From assembly GCA_958295945.1 (NCBI GenBank), contig OY282386.1, positions 4,520,204 to 4,584,203 of the forward strand: a stretch of 64,000 bases of DNA, read 5' to 3'. Source of the DNA: Candidatus Poribacteria bacterium (GTDB lineage Bacteria; Poribacteria; WGA-4E; WGA-3G). The stretch's first letter is position 1, and every line of letters begins with the position of its first letter. Made by a program: the position numbers and the translations under genes. Under the pieces are notes generated by a model. It saw only the letters and a list, made by a program, of their open reading frames with translations. It had not been told where the DNA came from and searched no databases. Of the stretch, positions 18,736-28,219 are shown in pieces.

Positions 18736-21246
18736 ATGAAAATAAAGTTATATACAATCTTTTGGATTATTATCCTCGTCTTAACTTCATTTTTACATAA
18801 ATCTTATGCAGCGGATTCGACACAACTGAACTTACCAGAAAATGCCAAATATCGACTTGGTAAAGGGAAAATAAGTAAGATAAAGTTTTCTCCTGATGGT
18901 TCTCGGATTGCTGCAGTCAGCAGCATTGGGATCTGGATTTACAATACACATAGCGGAAAAGAAATGTATCTTATACTTAATCCTGAATCAGGTGTCACTA
19001 GCGTTGCTTTTAGTCCAAATGGACTGAAATTAGCACTTATAGGATGGTGGACAATTCAGATATCTGATATAGAAACTGGAAAATCCCACATACCTATGAG
19101 TTCTGGAGGGCTCATAAGAAACGCTTCATTTAGTCCAGATGGACAAACACTTGCCTCTGCCTGTAGGGACAAAATCATACGTGTATGGGATGTGCAAACA
19201 GGAAAACGCAAGCAGATGCTAATAGGGCATACAGATGAAGTTGAGAGTGTGACTTTTAGTCCAGATGGACGAACTATAGCAAGTGCGGGTGATGACAATA
19301 CCATCCGATTGTGGAGCGTTGAAACTGGTGAACAGAAGTCCATTCTTACAGAACATGCAAAAGATATTGATAACCTTTTCTTCAGTTCAGGCAAACAAAA
19401 CATCGTAAGCGTAGGTAAAGATAGTACGTTTCAATTGTGGGATGCTGAAACTGGAGCAAAAAAACATACTTTTACACCGAGAGACCCCACGGAGGGTATT
19501 ACTTCCGTAGCCTTTAGTCCTAACGTAAGTACAATCGTAACAGTGAACGATAACAAAACTATCCAACTATGGGATAGGGTAGCAGAAAAACACAAATATA
19601 CGTTTCGAGGAGAGGCAGGACGTATCACTGATCTGGACTTTAGCCCAAATGCACAGATGATCGCAAGTATAAGTGACGACAACACTATTCGCTTATGGAA
19701 CGTTGAAACAGGAAAACGATTTCAAATACAGACAGAAGAATGGCACACACAGACCGTTTCATCGTTGACTTTCAGTCCAGATGGAAAAATATTTGCTACT
19801 AGCAGTGAAGACAAAACAATTATGGTATGGGATACAGACACTGGGAAACATAAATATACATTATATGGTCATACAGGAAAAGTGTATAGCGTTGCTTTTA
19901 GTCCAGATGGAAAAACAATAGCAAGCTCTGGACAATACAGCATTCGTCTTTGGAATGCTAAGACTGGAAGATGTCACAAAACACTCATGACACCACGTAC
20001 GAAAAATAGACATAATGGAGATGTCTATAGCATAACTTTCAGCCCAGATGGAGAAACAATTGCTACTTGCAGTGAAGACAAAACAATTCGTTTATGGTAT
20101 GCAAGAACTGGTCTACACTACCGCACAATAACAAAAAATAGTGGAAGTTTCCACGGAGTAGGTTTCAGTCCTGATGGAAAAACACTTATAAGCGCGAGCA
20201 GGGGGTCTGAAGACACAATTATTCGGTTATGGGAAACAGAAACTCGAGTTCTTAAACACACATTTTCAAGTAATATGAGAAGTGTTAATAGTTCATCATT
20301 CAGTCCAGATGGAAAAACAATAGCAATTGCTACTCACGACAATACTATTGAATTGTTGGATGTAGCGACTGCAAAACTAAAACAGTCTCTTGCTACTACA
20401 GAAGATGTGGATAACATAGAATGTGTAGCATTCAGCCCTAATGGAAAAATAATTGTAGGCTGTACCAACAACAGAAAAATCCTTTTGTGGAATACGAAAA
20501 CCTTAGAACACATACGAACTTTCACAGGACATAAAGGAACGATAACAAACGGGGCTTTCAATCCAGATGGACGAACAATTGCAAGTGCAAGCAGTGACGG
20601 GACGGTAATAGTTTGGGACATTTCCTCTTCTGTCATCAATTTAGATGCTACAGTTAGGTTATTCCCCTCAACAATACAAATTTCTTCTATTGGACAAAAG
20701 CTTACATTCTCCTTGAACATCATAGAAGGTGAAATTGTGGCTGGATATCAAGCAACCATTGATTTCGATCCCACCGTCCTCCGTTACGTTGAGAGCAAGA
20801 ATGGAGATTATCTGTCGTCTGATGCTTACTTTGTTCAGCCAATTGTCAAAAAGAATAACGTGACAGTTGCAGCAACAACTCATGGCACTGAAAGCAAAGG
20901 CGATGGCACCCTTGCGACACTTACGTTTGAGGTTATTGCTATCAATAATAGCACCCTAAAATTATCTAATGTCCTGCTTACTGACTCCGTAGGTATAAGT
21001 TCACATCCGCGCATTGAAAATAGTAAAATAACAAAACCAGCTGCCCCTACAATATTAAAAGAAGATGTGAACGGTGATGGTGTAGTAAACAATCTAGATT
21101 TGGAATCAGTTGCCGAAAGTCTTGGAATACTTGGTAATAATCGTTCAGATGTTAACGAAGATGGTGTTGTCAATATCGCTGATCTTACTTTAATTCAGAA
21201 GGCGATCGAAAAAGCGAATACAGTACCTTCTTCGAATGATAAATAG
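18736..21246 (+). CDS. exported protein with 14 WD40 repeats, cohesin and dockerin domains
   Basis: This 836-residue protein has an N-terminal signal peptide (hydrophobic residues about 6-25, end SYAAD). Fourteen WD40-type repeats follow (about 35-635), enough for two seven-blade propellers. A cohesin-like domain (about 640-765, with TFSLNIIEGEIVAGYQATI and LATLTFEVI) comes next. The end is a type I dockerin with two calcium loops (DVNGDGVVNNLDL and DVNEDGVVNIADL). Having cohesin and dockerin on one chain could allow self-assembly or docking to similar exported proteins. GGAG sits nine bases before the ATG. Blades 2, 5, 6 and 12 are the most degenerate. Confidence 0.88.
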   Translation: MKIKLYTIFWIIILVLTSFLHKSYAADSTQLNLPENAKYRLGKGKISKIKFSPDGSRIAAVSSIGIWIYNTHSGKEMYLILNPESGVTSVAFSPNGLKLALIGWWTIQISDIETGKSHIPMSSGGLIRNASFSPDGQTLASACRDKIIRVWDVQTGKRKQMLIGHTDEVESVTFSPDGRTIASAGDDNTIRLWSVETGEQKSILTEHAKDIDNLFFSSGKQNIVSVGKDSTFQLWDAETGAKKHTFTPRDPTEGITSVAFSPNVSTIVTVNDNKTIQLWDRVAEKHKYTFRGEAGRITDLDFSPNAQMIASISDDNTIRLWNVETGKRFQIQTEEWHTQTVSSLTFSPDGKIFATSSEDKTIMVWDTDTGKHKYTLYGHTGKVYSVAFSPDGKTIASSGQYSIRLWNAKTGRCHKTLMTPRTKNRHNGDVYSITFSPDGETIATCSEDKTIRLWYARTGLHYRTITKNSGSFHGVGFSPDGKTLISASRGSEDTIIRLWETETRVLKHTFSSNMRSVNSSSFSPDGKTIAIATHDNTIELLDVATAKLKQSLATTEDVDNIECVAFSPNGKIIVGCTNNRKILLWNTKTLEHIRTFTGHKGTITNGAFNPDGRTIASASSDGTVIVWDISSSVINLDATVRLFPSTIQISSIGQKLTFSLNIIEGEIVAGYQATIDFDPTVLRYVESKNGDYLSSDAYFVQPIVKKNNVTVAATTHGTESKGDGTLATLTFEVIAINNSTLKLSNVLLTDSVGISSHPRIENSKITKPAAPTILKEDVNGDGVVNNLDLESVAESLGILGNNRSDVNEDGVVNIADLTLIQKAIEKANTVPSSNDK

Positions 21247-21584
21247 CCTATTACAGATTTCACTTGAATCTGGGTGCATTAAGTAAATGGAAGCAAATTA
21301 TATGCTTAGAATTTTCATCGGTGCGTTCAGTTCAACCAACGCACTGCCCTATTCCGTGCAATTGGGTATAAAGTCTGCACCTTTTGGTGCAGTCGTCTAT
21401 GTAATTCACAAAGAATTCTAACTGTGTCGTGCCGGTTAGACTGGCACAGAATTTGCACTTAGTAAGGTGAGTTAAACTAAACCTGTAGGTTGGGTTAAAT
21501 AAGCATCTATTTGGATTTTGAATTTCGCAAGTTTAATCTAACCTATACACTGTTTTTTCTATATTCAACTGAGGGAGTCATCCA
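21247..21584. other. 338-bp gap with three consecutive hairpins
   Basis: Three stems stand in a row: GTGCGTT paired with AACGCAC (21321-21344), CTGCACC paired with GGTGCAG around TTTT (21375-21392), and GTGCC paired with GGCAC with extra inner pairs (21429-21447). No gene is seen. The second has no long T run, so it is not a classical terminator. A structured untranslated leader of the next gene is possible. Confidence 0.45.
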
Positions 21585-22493
21585 ATGGAAACCGATCAAA
21601 AATACCGGATTGCACCACCCGGATTTACACAAGAACAGTGGAACACTTTCAACGAAGATGGAATTATCTTCATTGAAGATGCAATCTCCGATGAAGATAT
21701 TGACATATATAAAGATGCAATAGATCGTGTTGCTGAAAGCAATCCAAAATATACACAGGGTGGTTACCTTGGGATGGAGAATATCGTTGAACGTGATCCC
21801 GTCTTTACAGAGTTGATTGATCATGACCGGCACGTTGGATACGCTTATGACTTATTCGGTGAACTTCTCAAATTGCATCAGAGTCAATTTTTTCTGCGTC
21901 CACCCGGTGGCAAACAGTATAATCAGTGGCACCCAGATGGTGCACGCGCACTCCCTTATGGTGTGTTTTCCCCCAATTTACCTTTGCAAATCAAAATAGG
22001 ATATTGGCTGACAGATCTACTTCATGAAAGAATGGGAAACCTTGTTGTGTTGCCGGGTAGCCACCGACAGCAATATATGAATGGATATGATACACATAAG
22101 AGTCTACCTGGTGAGTTAATTGTATGTCCTCGGAAGGGAACAATGACAGTGATGCACTCCAGTATTTGGCATCGTGTGGAAATGAATGATAGTGATGTGG
22201 TGCGATATAACATCTTTGTTGCTTATTGTCCCTCTTGGGTTACACCTGCGGATCGCTTTCATTCATCAAAGGATTGGCTAGAAACGCTCAATCGTGAACA
22301 ACGAATCATTATGCGGAGTTATAGCCACGCCTATCATAATGCTAAACCTCCAGCGTCAGATTTTCCACTATTTCTTGAACGTGATTCTGGATCGGAAAAA
22401 GATGATGAGATGTATTTAGATCATGTCCAACTACACAGACGTAAACGACAAACCATGCATGAAAGAATAACATCAATAAATAACCTTAATTGA
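21585..22493 (+). CDS. phytanoyl-CoA dioxygenase family protein, second copy
   Basis: This 302-residue Fe(II)/2-oxoglutarate-dependent oxygenase of the PhyH family is divergent from the one at 6400. The iron-binding HxD is His116-Asp118 (WHPDG) and the distal histidine is His196 (IWHRVE), followed by an arginine-rich strand (VVRYNIFVAY). NLVVLPGSHRQQ is the usual family loop. The substrate is unknown. The start is supported by GAGGGAG at 21570-21576. It precedes a small membrane protein and an ABC exporter by less than 20 bases, so the genes may be co-transcribed. Confidence 0.9.
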   Translation: METDQKYRIAPPGFTQEQWNTFNEDGIIFIEDAISDEDIDIYKDAIDRVAESNPKYTQGGYLGMENIVERDPVFTELIDHDRHVGYAYDLFGELLKLHQSQFFLRPPGGKQYNQWHPDGARALPYGVFSPNLPLQIKIGYWLTDLLHERMGNLVVLPGSHRQQYMNGYDTHKSLPGELIVCPRKGTMTVMHSSIWHRVEMNDSDVVRYNIFVAYCPSWVTPADRFHSSKDWLETLNREQRIIMRSYSHAYHNAKPPASDFPLFLERDSGSEKDDEMYLDHVQLHRRKRQTMHERITSINNLN

Positions 22494-22510
22494 TAATTTG
22501 AGAGGTAAAC

Positions 22511-22804
22511 TTGAATAAATTTAATAGACTGATAAAGTTGATGTCAGATGCAGCATATTATGTTCTCATCACTGTAGAGTTTATATTCGGAATTTGGGTT
22601 AGCCTGATTCCTATTGGTTTAGCAACATATTTTTTTGTTAAGGCATGGCATCGGACAGATCCTGTCCTGTCAAATTTTGAACGTTTTAGAGACACGATCA
22701 ATTCTATATTTTGGGAAAGCCTATTAGTCCTTGTGTTGATGATTGTCCTCCGAAAAATAATATATTGGGCGATAGAATATTCAGATAAAATAGAATCCGA
22801 ATAA
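22511..22804 (+). CDS. small membrane protein, two predicted helices
   Basis: This 97-residue protein of unknown function has two hydrophobic segments, about residues 14-42 and 70-88. The start is TTG at 22511, chosen because GAGAGGT stands a few bases upstream and the reading begins right after the dioxygenase gene. It ends 19 bases before the ABC permease gene, so an accessory role for that transporter is possible but not shown. Confidence 0.6.
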   Translation: MNKFNRLIKLMSDAAYYVLITVEFIFGIWVSLIPIGLATYFFVKAWHRTDPVLSNFERFRDTINSIFWESLLVLVLMIVLRKIIYWAIEYSDKIESE

Positions 22805-22823
22805 TATACATAAACAGGCAACA

Positions 22824-24092
22824 ATGAAAAACTTATTTCTGAAAGACATGCGTTTTCGTCAAGCGAGAGTTGTTTTGACAGCACTTGGAATCATTGTGCT
22901 GATTTCGCTTATACTGCTGTTAGGTGGTATAATGAACGGCATGCGTATCCAAGCACAACAGTATGTTAAATCCACTGGTGCAGATATCTGGATTTCTGGG
23001 GAAGGTTCAGGTGGTGCGTTTATCGGTTTCTCACTGCTTGCCGAAGAATACATGGCGGGTTTGCGTTCAGCAGAAGGATTAGTGCCAGACTCAGCCTCTC
23101 CGTTGATTTTCGCCCAAGCCCGTCCGAACATTAAAGGGAAACCCACAAAGGCAATGGTTGTTGGATATTCATTAGGAGAACTCGGTGGTCCCAAACAGGT
23201 CGTAGAGGGCAGAATGTTTACACCCCGAACTTATGAGGATTATCGTTCTGAGGACAATGTGCCTTATGAAGTGGTTGTTGATGAGAAAATGGACCTTGAA
23301 ATTGGTGAAATTATCACTATAAGTAAAGACAAAGTTCGAGTTGTGGGGAAAGCAAAAAGTTTGATGTTTGTATTGGATACTCCATTATTATTTATGGATG
23401 TTCGTGTTGCACAACGCGTTATTCTTGAAAACACACCGCATATTAATATGATGGTTGCCAAAACACTTCATAAACAGCTGCAGGAACAAATTGGTGCCAA
23501 TTCGGCGACACTCCAAACACTTGATCAGACAACATTGAACTTAAACAATCTTCAAAATGCAGAAGAAGTTGCAGCCAATTTAGATGCTATAGATACGATT
23601 GAAGCCCGTAGTTTGGATCAAACGCTCTCGGATATTATGGAGTATTGGGTTGACGAACCGATGAAGGCAGTGCAGTTCTTGCGGGTTATGCTATGGTTAG
23701 CTGCAGGATTGATTGTTGGGATGATTACCTATGTGACGATGTTGGAAAAGACACAGGAAATAGGTGTTTTGAAAGCCATTGGTGCATCAAACAACTATGT
23801 CATACTGCTCTTATTGAAACAGGTTGCATTAATTTCTCTCAGTGGTGTTTTCATTGGATACTGTCTCTCTTACATCTTTGCTGCTGCTGCACCTATCTTT
23901 GTAAAGATACACTTTGTAGAATCCATCATCGTTGCATTGATTAGTTTTGTTGTCTGTTGTGGTAGCGGTTACTTGGCTGCGCGTAAAGCTATCAGAGTTG
24001 ATCCGATGGTTGCGTTTCGTGGTGAAATAGATACTACACAGATGCGATATACAGATATTGAACCAGCAGTGGCTGCAATATCTGCAAATTGA
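22824..24092 (+). CDS. FtsX/MacB-type ABC transporter permease
   Basis: This 422-residue inner-membrane protein has one N-terminal helix (about 15-37), a large periplasmic domain (about 40-290) and three C-terminal helices (about 292-315, 335-365, 372-392). This is the MacB/LolC/FtsX topology. The segment EKTQEIGVLKAIGASNNYV is the typical FtsX cytoplasmic motif. It pairs with the ATPase encoded 25 bases downstream. Such exporters move lipoproteins, peptides or drugs by mechanotransmission. The following barrel-like gene suggests substrate delivery towards the outer membrane, which is an inference. Confidence 0.87.
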   Translation: MKNLFLKDMRFRQARVVLTALGIIVLISLILLLGGIMNGMRIQAQQYVKSTGADIWISGEGSGGAFIGFSLLAEEYMAGLRSAEGLVPDSASPLIFAQARPNIKGKPTKAMVVGYSLGELGGPKQVVEGRMFTPRTYEDYRSEDNVPYEVVVDEKMDLEIGEIITISKDKVRVVGKAKSLMFVLDTPLLFMDVRVAQRVILENTPHINMMVAKTLHKQLQEQIGANSATLQTLDQTTLNLNNLQNAEEVAANLDAIDTIEARSLDQTLSDIMEYWVDEPMKAVQFLRVMLWLAAGLIVGMITYVTMLEKTQEIGVLKAIGASNNYVILLLLKQVALISLSGVFIGYCLSYIFAAAAPIFVKIHFVESIIVALISFVVCCGSGYLAARKAIRVDPMVAFRGEIDTTQMRYTDIEPAVAAISAN

Positions 24093-24117
24093 AGAAACAT
24101 CCATAAGGTTGTGAATT

Positions 24118-24792
24118 ATGGCATCAATCATAGAAGGTATCGGTCTGACAAAACGTTTTGGTTTCGGTGATGCTGCTGTTGTCGCCATTGATTCTGTTGA
24201 TATCCACATAGAAGAACGTGAATTGGTGATGATTATGGGTGATAGCGGTTGTGGAAAGACTACACTTATCAGTCTACTCGGTTGCATATTGACACCTGAT
24301 GATGGAGAAATCCGAATTGATGGGGAACAAGTTGATACTGTAAATCATGATCTTAGCCTGATTCGTAGAGAAAAGATCGGTTTTGTGTTTCAAATGTTCC
24401 ATCTGTTGCCGTATCTCACAGCGATGGAAAATGTGATGGTTGCGATGGATATTGCGAAGACGAAAGCATTTGAATCAGAGAATCGTGCGATTGAATTGCT
24501 TTCTCGTGTTGGCTTGAGTGATCGACTACATCATCGTCCAGGACAACTTTCTGGTGGTGAAAAACAACGTGTCTCTTTTGCCAGAGCCCTTGCCAACCGC
24601 CCCAAAATCATCTTTGCAGATGAACCGACCGCAAACTTAGACAGCCGACAAAGTGATAACTTGATGAATCTCATACAAGAATTACGACATGAACATCAAA
24701 CTACCATTGCGATTGTAACCCATCATGAAGGTCTCAAAGAGAATGCAGATCGCATTATTCAGATGAAGGATGGGAGGATAATTGATGCATGA
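24118..24792 (+). CDS. ABC transporter ATP-binding protein (LolD/MacB-type)
   Basis: This 224-residue ATPase shows Walker A GDSGCGKTTL, the signature LSGGEKQRVSFARAL, Walker B IIFADEPTANLD and the H-loop VTHHEG. The segment RREKIGFVFQMFHLLPYLTAMENV is characteristic of the LolD/FtsE/MacB clade, in agreement with its permease partner upstream. The next gene overlaps its stop by four bases (ATGA). Confidence 0.92.
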   Translation: MASIIEGIGLTKRFGFGDAAVVAIDSVDIHIEERELVMIMGDSGCGKTTLISLLGCILTPDDGEIRIDGEQVDTVNHDLSLIRREKIGFVFQMFHLLPYLTAMENVMVAMDIAKTKAFESENRAIELLSRVGLSDRLHHRPGQLSGGEKQRVSFARALANRPKIIFADEPTANLDSRQSDNLMNLIQELRHEHQTTIAIVTHHEGLKENADRIIQMKDGRIIDA

Positions 24793-26183
24793 GAACTATT
24801 ATTTTGGTTAGTATATTTAGAAGAAGTATTTTTACTGCTATCACATATCTGTTTCTCTTTAACCCGCCAATTTTTGCCCAAGATATGTCAACACCGATGG
24901 TTGAAAAGAACTTCCTCACAAGTGGGTTCTATGGTGGTGGCTTAACTTTCATAAACGGTGATGTTTTTGTTCGACTTCAACTTCAACCGGAATTCCCAAT
25001 CGGCAATTTCGGTTTGGGTTTTGATTTTGTGTTGCTCTACAATCCTTATGCTGAGACTGGAGAAGATCGCTTCCTTGCAGAGGATGGTGAGACATGGGAC
25101 AGCTTCAGCACTTGGTTAAGATTGATCCGCTATTTCCGTTATGGGCAACCTTACGATCCTTTATACTTCCGACTGGGTGAATTCGACTATCTCACGATAG
25201 GACACGGTTCAATCATGTCAGGTTATTCTAATCATGATCGGCGTGGCTTACATTTTAACATCAGAAAACCTGATAGGAAATATGGTGTTGAAACGATGTT
25301 GAATGACTTCGGTGCTCCTACTATTTTTGGTGGACGTGGGTTTTACCGACCCTTTCTACGGGAAGAAAACAACAACCTTTTGACGCGATTTGAAGTCGGT
25401 GCTACTTATCTTACCGATATTGACCCTAACTCACTGGAAGAAGGTGAAGAACCGTTGAATGCTGTCGGTGTAGATTTTGGGTTTCCAATTTTTGAACGTA
25501 GTTCGTTTCGACTTGATTTGTATAACGATATTGCTGCACTGAATCCTCCAAAACCAGATGATATTGATTTAGAAGTTGAAGATACTGATACACAACCGGA
25601 TGACTCCACAACAGATGAGGTTACATCAGTATCAGACTTGGGTATTGGAAATGCTACTGGTATCGGTTTTGTGCATAACAAAGCGATTATAAAATTAGAA
25701 TATCGTATTTTCAGTGATGGCTACATTCCTTCTGTTTTTGATTATACTTATGAAACAGGGTCTCCTGAGTTTTGGGGATTTGAAGAAACCGATGAAGCGA
25801 GGCACGGTTATTATACACAACTTATTTGGCAACCACTGCCCCAATTCAATCTACTGGGTGCTTTTGAGAGATATAACAACAACACATCAAAACTCTATTT
25901 AGGTATAAAGGAATCTGGTTTAGTTCCACGTCTGTCATTTCGTGCATTCTATACTAAACGGGATATTGGTGAAGATGGCGTAACAGGTTTCTTCAAGGAT
26001 TTGATTGATCTTGATGAGAGATCTGCTCTTAACTTAGAAATCCGATATGTTGTTGTTCCTCCTGTTCAAACGATTATTATCAATGAGTATCGCTTCCGTC
26101 GGGTAACGACAGATGACGGTGTTGTACAATTCAAACCTATCCATAAGACCTCAGTGATGGTAGGAATTGCAACAGACTTTTAG
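24789..26183 (+). CDS. outer-membrane beta-barrel-like protein
   Basis: This 464-residue protein has a signal peptide (hydrophobic stretch up to PPIFAQD near residue 31). It then has alternating amphipathic strands rich in aromatic and glycine residues and ends in a phenylalanine (VGIATDF), as expected for an outer-membrane barrel. An acidic, Asp/Thr-rich loop lies near 255-285 (DDIDLEVEDTDTQPDDS). I do not recognise the family. Translational coupling to the ABC ATPase gene suggests it works with that exporter. Confidence 0.68.
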   Translation: MRTIILVSIFRRSIFTAITYLFLFNPPIFAQDMSTPMVEKNFLTSGFYGGGLTFINGDVFVRLQLQPEFPIGNFGLGFDFVLLYNPYAETGEDRFLAEDGETWDSFSTWLRLIRYFRYGQPYDPLYFRLGEFDYLTIGHGSIMSGYSNHDRRGLHFNIRKPDRKYGVETMLNDFGAPTIFGGRGFYRPFLREENNNLLTRFEVGATYLTDIDPNSLEEGEEPLNAVGVDFGFPIFERSSFRLDLYNDIAALNPPKPDDIDLEVEDTDTQPDDSTTDEVTSVSDLGIGNATGIGFVHNKAIIKLEYRIFSDGYIPSVFDYTYETGSPEFWGFEETDEARHGYYTQLIWQPLPQFNLLGAFERYNNNTSKLYLGIKESGLVPRLSFRAFYTKRDIGEDGVTGFFKDLIDLDERSALNLEIRYVVVPPVQTIIINEYRFRRVTTDDGVVQFKPIHKTSVMVGIATDF

Positions 26184-26189
26184 CAATTT

Positions 26190-28085
26190 ATGGAACAGAT
26201 AGAAACACAAGAAGTACCAGCATTTACAAAACAGCGTCCCGATTTACAGGGACTTTCCAAATGGATTTTTGAGATTTGTGCAGTCCTTTTTGTCGGTTTC
26301 TATATTTATAGTGCAGGTTTTGGCACGTCTTCCGAACAGTATCATCTCGGTTTATATCTACTCTTTACATTTGTCTTAATCGGTCTCCTCTATAAATTTC
26401 GCCATCGTTCGCCTTCCTCTCGTCCCTCTATAATTGACATATTGTTGGTAGTATTAAGTGTATGCTCCATTGGTTATTGGATAATTGATTATCCCAATAT
26501 TGCCGACCGTGCTGGTGCTTATACGCAGCTGGATGTTTTTATGGGTGCACTTGGACTCATTGTAAGTTTTGAGATGAGTCGTCGGACGGTCGGTTGGGGT
26601 TTGTCAATCATTGCTGCAGTGGGAATCCTTTACGCGCTCTTTGGTCGTAGTATGCCAGAAGTTATTCAGAATCCTGGTTTTTCGCTACGTCGTATTATTG
26701 AACACTGTTTTTTCAATCAAGACGGTATTTTCGGTATTATGGCGAATGTGATGGCGACTTATGTCATCCTTTTCATCTTCTTCGGTGCGTTTTTAGAGAA
26801 GTCGGGTGTTGGTCAGTTCTTCATTGATTTGCCGATGTCTCTCACAGGCAGGTCAATCGGTGGTGCAGCCAAAGTGTCCGTAGTTACCTCTGGTTTTTTC
26901 GGTTCTGTTGCTGGTAGTGCGATTGCCAATACAGTTACCACAGGAGCTTTTACGATTCCGCTGATGAAGCGAACCGGTTTTCGTCCGCACATTGCGGGAG
27001 CAGTAGAAGCGTCCGCGTCTGTCGGTGGACAATTCTTGCCGCCGGTGATGGGTGCTGGTGCATTTCTGATTGCAGAACGGACTGGTGCCCCGTATAGCAA
27101 AATCGCTCTTATATCAATTGTGCCTGCCATCCTTTATTTTATGTCAGTATGGTTGATGGTGCATTTTGAAGCGAAAAAACAGGGAATTGAACCGTTACCA
27201 CAATCAGAAATACCCAAGTTTTCTGTGCTTCTAAAAACGGGTTGGTATTACTTATTACCGGTGGTTTCACTGATTGGTGCACTCATGTCTGGGTATTCGG
27301 CATATAAAGCTGCATTCTACTCAATTCTTGTTACGATTGTTGTAAGTTATTTCCGACCTGAAACGCGTTTGACTCCCAGTCGGATTTGGGAGGCGATGGT
27401 TGCGGGTGCTAAGAACTCACTTGCAATCGGTGGTGCGGTTGGTACCATCGGTATTATCATCGGTGTTATAAATTTAACAGACTTGGGTTCAAGGTTTCCT
27501 GATTTAGTTTTGTCTGTTGCGGGTAGTAACCGTGCGATTGCTGTGTTACTGCTTGCTGCTGCATCATTAGTGCTTGGTATGGGTATTCCTGTGACAGCTG
27601 CGTATCTGATTACCTCACAGCTTGCTGTGCCGATACTAACGAGTCCTGAGATGGGAATATCTGTTATTGCCTCACACTTGATTATTTTTTGGTTGAGTCA
27701 AGACTCTAACATTACGCCTCCTGTTGCATTAGGTGCTTATGCGGGGGCTGCGATTGCGCGTGCTGACCCGTGGAAAACTGGTTGGGCATGTATTAAGTTT
27801 GCTAAGCTGCTATATATCATGCCACTGCTTTTTGCATATACGCATATTCTGTTTATTGACGGAACCCCGATTCAATATGTGACCTCTGTCGTAACTGCTC
27901 TTGCTGGTACTATCATTTTTGCGACTGTCGCGATGGGTTACTTTATGCGTAAAACGACTTGGTATGAGTCTGTTTTGCTTGGTGTTGCGGCATTTCTTGC
28001 TTATATGAATTCTATCTGGACGTTTGTTATCGGTATCGTCCTCCTTGGTGTTGTGTATGTTATGCAGACACGGATGCAATCGTAA
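26190..28085 (+). CDS. TRAP transporter fused permease (4TM/12TM type)
   Basis: This 631-residue polytopic protein is the fused small and large membrane subunits of a TRAP transporter. The N-terminal part (to about residue 150) has four helices like DctQ, and the rest is DctM-like with VSVVTSGFFGSVAGSAIANTV and GGQFLPPVMGAGAFLIAERTG. Fused permeases of this kind usually work with a TAXI-type periplasmic binding protein, but none is encoded nearby. The substrate cannot be read; organic acids are typical for TRAP systems. It starts seven bases after the barrel gene. Confidence 0.9.
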   Translation: MEQIETQEVPAFTKQRPDLQGLSKWIFEICAVLFVGFYIYSAGFGTSSEQYHLGLYLLFTFVLIGLLYKFRHRSPSSRPSIIDILLVVLSVCSIGYWIIDYPNIADRAGAYTQLDVFMGALGLIVSFEMSRRTVGWGLSIIAAVGILYALFGRSMPEVIQNPGFSLRRIIEHCFFNQDGIFGIMANVMATYVILFIFFGAFLEKSGVGQFFIDLPMSLTGRSIGGAAKVSVVTSGFFGSVAGSAIANTVTTGAFTIPLMKRTGFRPHIAGAVEASASVGGQFLPPVMGAGAFLIAERTGAPYSKIALISIVPAILYFMSVWLMVHFEAKKQGIEPLPQSEIPKFSVLLKTGWYYLLPVVSLIGALMSGYSAYKAAFYSILVTIVVSYFRPETRLTPSRIWEAMVAGAKNSLAIGGAVGTIGIIIGVINLTDLGSRFPDLVLSVAGSNRAIAVLLLAAASLVLGMGIPVTAAYLITSQLAVPILTSPEMGISVIASHLIIFWLSQDSNITPPVALGAYAGAAIARADPWKTGWACIKFAKLLYIMPLLFAYTHILFIDGTPIQYVTSVVTALAGTIIFATVAMGYFMRKTTWYESVLLGVAAFLAYMNSIWTFVIGIVLLGVVYVMQTRMQS

Positions 28086-28219
28086 TAATATAGAATACGG
28101 TCACTAAATGAAAGGATGAATGCCTACTGACGGGCACGGATCCCGCGCTACACTGTGTTGAGAGTTTGTTACTTAGGTTGACAGTTGTGATGTGGCAGTC
28201 TTTTAGGTATAGTATTACC
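28086..28219. repeat. REP-like hairpin between convergent genes
   Basis: CGGG and CCCG pair around a seven-base loop at 28131-28145. The flanks read CCTAC on the left (28122) and GCTAC on the right (28148). The element lies between the converging TRAP and TPR genes and may act as a bidirectional terminator. Confidence 0.5.

Noticed and set aside
21375-21392. Intrinsic terminator for the gene ending at 21246
   Set aside because: The stem is good, but no T run follows it and it lies 130 bases downstream.
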